Origin: an uncultured Ruminococcus sp.
Lineage (GTDB): Bacteria; Bacillota; Clostridia; Oscillospirales; Ruminococcaceae
Direction of reading: 5' to 3'
Assembly: GCA_947175975.1 (NCBI GenBank)
Contig: CAMWOX010000111.1
Span: 1 to 5,705 of the forward strand
Length of the DNA stretch: 5,705 nucleotides
Shown: positions 1 through 5,441 of the stretch, piece after piece
Layout of the letters: the number at the start of each line of letters is the position of its first letter
Numbering within the stretch: the stretch's first letter is position 1
The notes under the pieces: generated by a model
Told to the model about the DNA's origin: nothing
The model's input: only the letters and a program-made list of their open reading frames with translations
Databases searched by the model: none
Position numbers and translations under genes: made by a program

Positions 1-705
1 CACTCTATTGTTGGTAGGCAGCGTCAGTTGTGTCTCAGAGACAGGTTCATGCTCATGGTGGTGATGATGGTGCTGTTCTTCCAGCAGAGATTTCAATTCA
101 TCATCCAGTGTATTTTTTTGTGTCATTGCTTCCATGAGCTGTGTGCCTGTGAGTTCTTCCCAATCCGTTGTAACAATCGGTGCTGCCGGATTCTTGTCAC
201 GGAGACGCTTTACGCAGTCATCCAGTTTTTCCTGACTCAGTCCCTGTGTATGGCTGAGAATCAAACAGCTTGCATAGGTAATCTGATTGTCGAAAAATTC
301 GCCGAAATTTTTCTGATACATCTTACATTTCTTAGCATCTACAACAGTTGTGAAGCCATCCAGTTCTACATCATGCATTTCCAGATTTTGAACGGCTTTG
401 ATCACATCGCTGAGTTTGCCTACACCGGACGGCTCAATCAGGATTCTATCCGGGTGATACTGATCGAGAACCTGCTGCAATGCTGTTCCGAAATCTCCTA
501 CCAGGGAACAGCAGATACAGCCGGAGTTCATTTCCGTGATTTCCACACCGGCATCCTGGAGGAATCCGCCGTCAATGCCGATCTGTCCAAATTCATTTTC
601 AATCAGGACAAGTTTTTCATTCCGGTAAGCCTCAGCGATCAGCTTTTTGATCAGCGTTGTCTTGCCTGCACCCAGGAATCCGGAAAAAATAGTAATTTTT
701 GTCAT
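1..705 (-). CDS. G3E-family GTPase, CobW/COG0523 type (3' end cut off by the window)
   Basis: The first 235 codons of a P-loop GTPase of the SIMIBI G3E class, whose members (CobW, HypB, UreG, zinc-associated COG0523 proteins) deliver metal ions to target proteins in the cytoplasm. Visible in order: Walker A GFLGAGKT at residues 9-16; ENEFGQIGID at 36-45, a typical G3E segment; the metal-binding CxCC motif at 63-66 (CICC); EPSG at 91-94 in the Walker B/switch II position; and a histidine-rich stretch at 212-219 (six His, then Glu-His), typical of metallochaperone linkers. The NKxD guanine-recognition motif expected near 150 is not seen; the sequence there is LSHTQ. The start at 705 is chosen because Walker A sits right behind it, as usual in the family. 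The ribosome binding site (AAGAAGTG, 8 bases upstream) is weak. The C-terminal CobW_C domain, if present, lies outside the window. The family assignment is secure; the metal and target are unknown. Confidence 0.93.
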   Translation of the reverse strand, partial: MTKITIFSGFLGAGKTTLIKKLIAEAYRNEKLVLIENEFGQIGIDGGFLQDAGVEITEMNSGCICCSLVGDFGTALQQVLDQYHPDRILIEPSGVGKLSDVIKAVQNLEMHDVELDGFTTVVDAKKCKMYQKNFGEFFDNQITYASCLILSHTQGLSQEKLDDCVKRLRDKNPAAPIVTTDWEELTGTQLMEAMTQKNTLDDELKSLLEEQHHHHHHEHEPVSETQLTLPTNNRV

Positions 706-769
706 GTTCTAAACACTTCTTTCGCTTGAATTTTAAAATTAATTTACAGACGGAGCTGTGTTATCTACT

Positions 770-798
770 AGTATAGCACTTTTTCAGAAAACATGCAA
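770..798 (-). promoter_or_regulatory. Sigma-A promoter of the G3E GTPase gene
   Basis: Read on the minus strand, -35 TTGCAT (798-793), a 17-base spacer and -10 TATACT (775-770), with TGC directly before the -10 giving an extended -10. Transcription should start near 763, leaving a leader of about 58 bases before the ATG at 705. The promoter lies in the gap between the two genes, so the GTPase need not depend on the galE transcript. Confidence 0.72.
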
Positions 799-839
799 GA
801 GGAAAACACAAATTTTCTGTATTTCTGTAAGCCAATGCA

Positions 840-868
840 ACAAGAGGACTGAAATTCAGTCCTCTTGT
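840..868 (-). terminator. Perfect hairpin after the DUF2500-like gene, probable terminator
   Basis: A perfect inverted repeat with 14-base arms: ACAAGAGGACTGAA at 840-853 and its reverse complement at 855-868, with one base between them (in RNA the loop would open to about 3-5 bases). It begins 20 bases beyond the stop codon at 889 on the minus strand, which is where the galE transcript should end. The sequence after the stem is TTGCATTGGC, only moderately U-rich, so termination may be incomplete or the stem may protect the mRNA 3' end. There is no plus-strand gene for it to serve. Confidence 0.6.
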
Positions 869-888
869 ATGTGGCAGCATCCGGAGTT

Positions 889-1341
889 TCAGGATGCAAT
901 AATGCTGTATTCGTCAGAAACAGTTTCTTTTTCAGATTCAAATTTGAGAAATTTCTGATTCCGGAATGTGATCGTGCCTGTGACACGATAAGGCATTTTG
1001 CTGTGTGCGGCTTTGGAGCAGGAAAGCTGAAATTCTGAGCCGTCTTCCCGTCGAAAGATCAGGGCATATTTTTCATTCTGAATAGAAGAATGATGAAATT
1101 CATCCAGCAACCGCTGGCGTTCATCGGATTTCCGGATCACAAAAGCTGTTTCTGTTTGTGTGTCAGGTGCAGAATGCTTTTTAGTTCCTGCATGTGCTTC
1201 TTCGCCCTCAGCATCAGGATCTGAGGCTTTTTCATTAAGATTCTGACTGATCAATAAGCTGCTATTTCCAAAAAGCACCATCATGACAAGAAGAATCAGT
1301 CCCATCCCGGCGAGGACGAATAGTAAAACCGTTGTTGCCAT
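889..1341 (-). CDS. Small membrane-anchored protein with a DUF2500-like C-terminal domain
   Basis: A 150-residue protein of unknown function. Residues 2-24 form one hydrophobic membrane segment (ATTVLLFVLAGMG and on), without a clear signal-peptidase site. A polar, acidic low-complexity linker follows (about 35-65: EKASDPDAEGEEAHAG), then a compact domain at about 66-137. The pattern in that domain, a YALIFRREDGSEFQL strand pair followed by GTITFRNQKFLKFE, resembles DUF2500, a family of short single-pass membrane proteins; this is by eye, not a profile search. The ATG at 1341 is chosen over an in-frame start at 1413 because it gives a clean N-terminal membrane segment and falls four bases after the galE stop, whereas the longer version would overlap the end of galE by 68 bases. 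No good ribosome binding site precedes it, which points to translational coupling to galE. Probably co-transcribed with galE and ending at the hairpin at 840-868. Confidence 0.75.
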   Translation of the reverse strand: MATTVLLFVLAGMGLILLVMMVLFGNSSLLISQNLNEKASDPDAEGEEAHAGTKKHSAPDTQTETAFVIRKSDERQRLLDEFHHSSIQNEKYALIFRREDGSEFQLSCSKAAHSKMPYRVTGTITFRNQKFLKFESEKETVSDEYSIIAS

Positions 1342-1345
1342 AGAA

Positions 1346-2356
1346 TTAAAGTCCGTTCGGATTTTTCTGCATGAAGTTCCAGCTGTCTGCACACATGGTT
1401 TCGAGCGTTTCATGTGCTTCCCAGTTCAGAAGCTGTTTTGCAAGAGAAGCATCTGCATAAGAAGAGGCAATATCACCGGCACGGCGGGATGTGATCTGGT
1501 AAGGCAGTGCGTGACCGCAGGCTTTTTCATAAGCATGGATCATTTCAAGCACACTGACACCGTGACCAGTTCCGAGATTGATTGGTGTAAAGCCTTTATG
1601 CTGATCTGCATATTCTAAGGCACAGACATGTCCTTTCGCAAGATCCACAACATGGATATAATCTCTTACACCTGTGCCATCCGGTGTGGGATAATCATCA
1701 CCAAAAACTGAGATTTTTTCAAGCTTGCCGACAGCAACTTGTCCGATATAGGGAAGCAGATTATTGGGAATGCCGTTGGGATCTTCGCCGATCAGTCCGC
1801 TTTTGTGTGCGCCGATCGGATTGAAATAACGCAGTGCCACGGCACGGAAATCCGGATCTGCTGCACAGAAATCACGCAGGATCTGTTCAATCATGACTTT
1901 TGTATAGCCATAGGGATTAGTTGCCGAAGTGGGCATATCTTCCACATAAGGCACAGGATTGTTCATACCATAGACGGTTGCGGAAGAGGAGAATACAAAC
2001 TTTTTACAGCCAAATTCCCGCATGATTTTCAGCAGTACAAAAGTACCATTGATATTATTCTCGTAGTATTCCAGAGGCTTTTCAACAGATTCGCCGACTG
2101 CCTTGAGACCTGCAAAGTGAACAACAGAATCAATTTCCTGCTCCGTGAAAATTTTCCGGACAGCATTTTCATCACGCATATCAGCGAGATAGAAATCAAT
2201 CGGCTTTTTCGTGATTTCTTCGATTCTGCGGATGCTTTCCTGCTTGGAGTTGCTGAGATTATCTAATACAATTACAGGATAGCCGCTTTCCAGAAATTCT
2301 ACACAAGTATGACTGCCAATGAATCCAGCTCCGCCAGTTACTAAAATTTTTCCCAT
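1346..2356 (-). CDS. galE: UDP-glucose 4-epimerase GalE
   Basis: NAD-dependent epimerase of the extended short-chain dehydrogenase family. It interconverts UDP-glucose and UDP-galactose in the Leloir pathway and supplies galactose for surface polysaccharides. The 336-residue protein is full length for the family. The NAD-binding Rossmann motif GGAGFIG is at residues 8-14, DNLSNS at 32-37, HFAGLKAVGES at 80-90, and the catalytic set is S124 (within SSSATVYG), Y149 and K153 (YGYTK), all at the same numbers as in E. coli GalE. LRYFNPIGAH (175-184) and RDYIHVVDLA (231-240) are also typical. The start at 2356 is preferred over an in-frame GTG at 2365 because AAAGGGTG lies 8 bases before it and the glycine-rich motif is then correctly placed. 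The residue matching E. coli Y299, which limits the substrate pocket, is a serine (S299, in ASSYAD), so UDP-GlcNAc/UDP-GalNAc may also be substrates. The small membrane protein follows four bases downstream. Confidence 0.97.
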   Translation of the reverse strand: MGKILVTGGAGFIGSHTCVEFLESGYPVIVLDNLSNSKQESIRRIEEITKKPIDFYLADMRDENAVRKIFTEQEIDSVVHFAGLKAVGESVEKPLEYYENNINGTFVLLKIMREFGCKKFVFSSSATVYGMNNPVPYVEDMPTSATNPYGYTKVMIEQILRDFCAADPDFRAVALRYFNPIGAHKSGLIGEDPNGIPNNLLPYIGQVAVGKLEKISVFGDDYPTPDGTGVRDYIHVVDLAKGHVCALEYADQHKGFTPINLGTGHGVSVLEMIHAYEKACGHALPYQITSRRAGDIASSYADASLAKQLLNWEAHETLETMCADSWNFMQKNPNGL

Positions 2357-2433
2357 AGAGAACACCCTTTCTTATTGACTCGTATTTCAGAAAATTTGAA
2401 AAATTTATCATTTCTGATGCTTGTCTATTATCT

Positions 2434-2462
2434 AGTATATATGATTTTGAAGCATATTGCAA
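2434..2462 (-). promoter_or_regulatory. Sigma-A promoter of galE and the downstream small gene
   Basis: On the minus strand, -35 TTGCAA (2462-2457), a 17-base spacer and -10 TATACT (2439-2434). Start of transcription expected near 2427, with a leader of about 70 bases to the galE ATG. It lies in the 164-base gap after glgB. No convincing terminator is visible between the glgB stop and this promoter, so galE may also receive read-through from glgB. Confidence 0.7.
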
Positions 2463-2520
2463 GTATTTTTTCGAAAAATCTTGTGTGTTTCTCATTTTTT
2501 GTGGATTATAGCTAAAAATT

Positions 2521-4341
2521 TCATTCGACTTGAAAACAGATGCCGGAAAAAGCAGGGAGGGAGAATGTAAATTTATGATTTTCATCCGGTTCAAGAATCG
2601 TTCCGACTGTATCAGGAGCTGAACCGCCATAGTGATCTGCGTTTGTGTCAAGAAGTACTGTAAGACGCTTGGCATCGCAGTAAATCGTATAATCTTCCTG
2701 TGGTATGCCTGCAAAGTTGAATACTGCAAGAATAGATTCTTCAGAAGAATATCGCTGGATTGCATAGACACAGGGGTAATTCTGGTTGCTGTCACGCCAG
2801 TTAAAACCGCCGTCTGTGTAGTCTCGTTCGAATAATGCAGAATGGGTCAGATATAAGTGATTCAGTTCTTTGATAAATTTATGAAATGTGTTATGAATGG
2901 GATATTCCAGCATATTCCAGTCCTGCTGCCGTTTTTCATCCCATTCCCGGAACTGTCCAAATTCACTGCCCATGAAATCTAACATCTTTCCGGGATGGAC
3001 TGTATTATATAAGTAGAATGTTCTTGCCTGTGGGAATTTATGTTCATATTCTCCGTGCATTTTTTGCAAAATGGTTGCCTTGCCATGGACATTCTCATCA
3101 TGGGAGAACGGGAGGATATAGCATTCTGAGTGATAATACATCATGGAAAATGTCAGCTTCTGAGATTCATGATAGCGATAGAGAGGATCTGTCTGGAAAA
3201 AATTGAGTGTATCATTCATATAACCCATATCCCATTTATAATCAAAGCCAAGACCGCCATATGCAACTGGTGCAGTCACTTTTGGAAAATTGGTAGAGTC
3301 TTCGGCACAGAGAATGCAGGAGGGGAAACGCTGTTTGAGTCCAGCGTTCATGTTTTTCACAAATTCGAGGGTTTTATTATTCACACCGCATTCTGGTCTG
3401 CCGTACCAGTAAATCATGCGGCTGATGGCATCCATACGCAAGCCGTCAAAATGAAATTCTTCCAGCCAGTAACAGGCATTGGATTGCAGAAAACTCATGA
3501 TTTCCCCACGGGAATGAATGAAATTATAACTGCCCCATTCGCTGATGCCTGCGGCATCGTTGGGATATTCATAAAGCGGTGCGCCATCAAATCTGCCGAG
3601 TCCGTAGCTGTCAATTGCAAAATGTACCGGAACGAAGTCCAACAGGACACCGATTTGATTTTTGTGGCATTTATCAATGAATGCTTTTAGCTGATCTGCT
3701 GTACCATAACGGGAAGTCGGTGCATAGAATCCGGTACTCTGATAGCCCCAGGATTCATCACAGGGATATTCTGCAATCGGCATGAGTTCAACATAGTTGT
3801 AACCCATTTCTTTCAGATAGGGAATTAATAAATCTGCGATTTCTTCATAATTATAATTTAATTCCACGGGATCAACAGAATCAGTAGTATCAATAGAACT
3901 GCTGTCTTTCTGTTTCCATGATCCAAGATGTACTTCATAAATATGCAAAGGCTTGTCCTTGCGGGTCGTCCGTCTGCGCATCCAGGAAGCGTCATGAAAT
4001 TTGTATTCTGACAGATCCCGGATAATTGAACAGAATGCCGGGCGCAGATCCATTCCGAAGCCGTAGGGATCACAGTGTTCTGTGTAGCTGCCGTCCGGAT
4101 GCCAGATCTTATATAAATATCTCTGTCCGGTTTTTGCCTGCGGCACGGTCACTTCCCAGAACTGCTCATTGTAGCTCTGGTGCAGTTCCCAGTCCTGCCA
4201 GTCATTAAATTCTCCGATCAATGTAATTCTCTTTGCGTGTGGTGCATAGACCCGGAAGACATATCCCTGTTCTGTCTTATGTGCGCCGAGATAACGCCAG
4301 GCATCAAATATTTGTCCTGTGTAAAATCCATAAATATCCAT
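2521..4341 (-). CDS. glgB: 1,4-alpha-glucan (glycogen) branching enzyme GlgB
   Basis: Cytoplasmic GH13 enzyme that cuts alpha-1,4 glucan chains and reattaches them as alpha-1,6 branches during glycogen synthesis. The 606-residue protein has a CBM48-type N-terminal beta domain (about 25-105, with GYVFRVYAPHAKRITLIGEFNDW), a TIM-barrel catalytic domain (about 130-500) and a C-terminal beta domain (about 510-606). The four GH13 regions are present: DFVPVH (235-240); GLRMDAIS with nucleophile D304; CAEDST with acid/base E347; and SHDENVHG with D415. The substrate-loop segments ESWGYQSTGFYAP (196-208) and EFGQFREWDE (460-469) are also clear. It lacks the extra N-terminal domain of the 728-residue E. 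coli enzyme, as is usual in Bacillota. The ATG at 4341 is chosen because AAAGGAG stands 11 bases upstream and the typical MDIYGFYTG opening starts there; an in-frame ATG at 4443 would reach through the promoter. No glgA, glgC or glgP is adjacent in view. Confidence 0.97.
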   Translation of the reverse strand: MDIYGFYTGQIFDAWRYLGAHKTEQGYVFRVYAPHAKRITLIGEFNDWQDWELHQSYNEQFWEVTVPQAKTGQRYLYKIWHPDGSYTEHCDPYGFGMDLRPAFCSIIRDLSEYKFHDASWMRRRTTRKDKPLHIYEVHLGSWKQKDSSSIDTTDSVDPVELNYNYEEIADLLIPYLKEMGYNYVELMPIAEYPCDESWGYQSTGFYAPTSRYGTADQLKAFIDKCHKNQIGVLLDFVPVHFAIDSYGLGRFDGAPLYEYPNDAAGISEWGSYNFIHSRGEIMSFLQSNACYWLEEFHFDGLRMDAISRMIYWYGRPECGVNNKTLEFVKNMNAGLKQRFPSCILCAEDSTNFPKVTAPVAYGGLGFDYKWDMGYMNDTLNFFQTDPLYRYHESQKLTFSMMYYHSECYILPFSHDENVHGKATILQKMHGEYEHKFPQARTFYLYNTVHPGKMLDFMGSEFGQFREWDEKRQQDWNMLEYPIHNTFHKFIKELNHLYLTHSALFERDYTDGGFNWRDSNQNYPCVYAIQRYSSEESILAVFNFAGIPQEDYTIYCDAKRLTVLLDTNADHYGGSAPDTVGTILEPDENHKFTFSLPAFSGICFQVE

Positions 4342-4375
4342 GATAGAAAATTCTCCTTTCCAGTCAAAAAAACAC

Positions 4376-4404
4376 TTGCAGAAATTTCTAAGATCTGCTA
4401 TAAT
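4376..4404 (+). promoter_or_regulatory. Sigma-A promoter of the TetR-family gene
   Basis: -35 TTGCAG (4376-4381), a 17-base spacer and a perfect -10 TATAAT (4399-4404) preceded by TGC (extended -10). Start of transcription near 4411, giving a leader of about 100 bases to the ATG at 4514. The promoter lies wholly within the expected leader of the oppositely transcribed glgB, and its -10 is only three bases from the glgB -10. Confidence 0.7.
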
Positions 4405-4416
4405 AAAATTATAGCA
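4396..4416. promoter_or_regulatory. Perfect inverted repeat spanning both -10 boxes; candidate operator
   Basis: Arms TGCTATAAT (4396-4404) and ATTATAGCA (4408-4416) are separated by AAA. Each arm is the full extended -10 of one of the two divergent promoters. Size and symmetry suit a TetR-type dimer, and a regulator bound here would block both genes. However, two facing identical -10 elements would produce the same symmetry without any operator function, so the operator role is inference. Confidence 0.4.
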
Positions 4417-4436
4417 CGGTTTTCCAGAATGGACAA
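4408..4436 (-). promoter_or_regulatory. Sigma-A promoter of glgB
   Basis: On the minus strand, -35 TTGTCC (4436-4431), a 17-base spacer and a perfect -10 TATAAT (4413-4408) preceded by TGC (extended -10). Start of transcription near 4401, with a leader of about 60 bases to the glgB ATG at 4341. This is the only one of the five promoters here without TTGCA in the -35. Confidence 0.68.
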
Positions 4437-4513
4437 TCTGCATTTTTTTACAAGTGTCGGATAAGCGATTGTTTCAGAAAAATATCTAGTTTTTAGAGAG
4501 AGGAAGAATAAAT

Positions 4514-5095
4514 ATGGATCTGCGTCAACAGCGTACAAACAGAAATATTATCAATGCATTTCTCAAATTGAGGAGTCAGAAGCCGATTGAAAAAATTACG
4601 GTCAAAGAACTCGCCGATGAAGCAGTGATCCACAAGGCAACGTTTTATCTGCATTACCATGATATTTATGAATTATCTGAAATGCTTGAACAGAAAGTGA
4701 TTGAGGATATTCTGAATGGTCTGACAGAACCTGCTATGATTCTGACAGATGTCAATCGGTTTAGTGAAGAATTGTACTGTCTGCTGCTGGCAAATGAGAG
4801 CCTGATGGAGATTTTATTTTCCGGCAGCCGTGCCGGAATGCTGGCAATCAAGTTGGAACAGAGTCTGAAACAGTATATTTTTCATAGAAGACCGGACTGG
4901 AATACGCTTGAAATCAATGTAATTCTGACATATCTGATTTATGGGGGTTATCATGCCTATGTCCAGTATAAAAATACAGTACACAGCAAGCCGGAGGATC
5001 TCAAAGAAATTATGCGGATTATCAATCAGATGGCAAGCACCGTTCTGTGTGTGTACACAGAGGAAAAAGAAACAGATCCAGAACATGATTCATAA
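4514..5095 (+). CDS. TetR/AcrR-family transcriptional regulator
   Basis: A 193-residue DNA-binding regulator, normal length for the family. The TetR_N domain covers about residues 7-55: a first helix (RNIINAFLKL), then the helix-turn-helix in ITVKELADEAVIHKATFYLHY (28-48), ending in the family's characteristic FYxHY/F segment and a following helix (IYELSEML). The C-terminal part (about 65-185) is predicted helical, holds the dimer and possible ligand pocket, and is too variable for me to name an inducer. GAGGAAG is 7 bases before the ATG, supporting this start. It is transcribed away from glgB with overlapping promoters, so autoregulation and control of glgB are the natural hypotheses, but no target is shown by the sequence. 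No strong terminator follows the stop codon. Confidence 0.9.
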   Translation: MDLRQQRTNRNIINAFLKLRSQKPIEKITVKELADEAVIHKATFYLHYHDIYELSEMLEQKVIEDILNGLTEPAMILTDVNRFSEELYCLLLANESLMEILFSGSRAGMLAIKLEQSLKQYIFHRRPDWNTLEINVILTYLIYGGYHAYVQYKNTVHSKPEDLKEIMRIINQMASTVLCVYTEEKETDPEHDS

Positions 5096-5441
5096 TTTAC
5101 AAACAAATTTTAAACAAAATCTGAAAATTAAATTATTCTTTCATCAAAATAAAATAGATTCTGTGTAAACTATACAAAACAGAAATCTTCTTAGGAAAAT
5201 TTTATAATTAAATATTTTGATTTAAGTAATAAAAAATTTGCATTTAGACAATATTTCTTTTGAAAATATTACTTTTAGTATATCAAATGTGTTCGTTTAG
5301 TGAAAATTTCTAAAAAAATTTTCTCTATTTATGAAAAAATACAGTTGCATTTTTTGTCTTTCAATGTTATAATTAGAATACTGGAGTATTATGCTGAAAT
5401 ATTCTTGCAAATACAAACCAAAATTTATTGGAGGTGGTCGA
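5096..5441. other. AT-rich intergenic region without a recognisable gene
   Basis: This 346-base gap has no ORF with credible coding signals on either strand and is strikingly AT-rich compared with the flanking genes. It contains several A/T-only or weak inverted repeats: GATTCTGT at 5157-5164 against ACAGAAATC at 5179-5187 (imperfect), AATATTT at 5250-5256 against AAATATT at 5264-5270, and GAAAATTT at 5302-5309 against AAATTTTC at 5316-5323. None is a good intrinsic terminator. A-tracts at 5312-5318 and 5334-5339 sit just upstream of the gspF promoter and could act as UP-element or curved DNA. Confidence 0.6.
5345..5373 (+). promoter_or_regulatory. Sigma-A promoter of the GspF/PilC gene
   Basis: -35 TTGCAT (5345-5350), a 17-base spacer and a perfect -10 TATAAT (5368-5373) with TGT before it (extended -10). 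Start of transcription near 5380, leader about 62 bases. A-tracts upstream may strengthen it. Together with the near-consensus GGAGGTGG ribosome binding site this predicts good expression. Confidence 0.75.

Noticed and set aside
28..729. Long plus-strand open frame of 233 codons opposite the G3E GTPase
   Set aside because: The minus strand encodes a textbook G3E GTPase with Walker A and CxCC in the same bases; the plus frame is cysteine/phenylalanine-rich, without a known motif or ribosome binding site.
947..956. AGAAATTTCT palindrome occurring both here and at 4380-4389
   Set aside because: A ten-base AT-rich palindrome is expected by chance, and this copy lies inside a coding region.
1739..2266. 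Plus-strand frame of 175 codons inside galE
   Set aside because: Lies fully opposite galE, whose catalytic residues are all present; no ribosome binding site or recognisable domain.
2465..2479. T-run/A-run palindrome around TTTTTCGAAAAA between glgB and galE as a terminator
   Set aside because: An almost pure A/T stem with no loop and no following U-tract; it overlaps the region just upstream of the galE -35.
2259..2795. Minus-strand frame of 178 codons bridging the end of glgB and the start of galE
   Set aside because: It crosses the galE promoter and leader and overlaps both genes out of frame; the end of its translation is galE read in the wrong frame.
3130..3690. Plus-strand frame of 186 codons inside glgB
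   Set aside because: Antisense to the conserved GlgB catalytic domain, with no coding signals of its own.
4372..4457. Inverted repeat ACACTTG (4372-4378) and CAAGTGT (4451-4457) flanking the divergent promoters
   Set aside because: Only seven bases, about 70 bases apart, with no extension into the flanks; too weak to call an operator pair.
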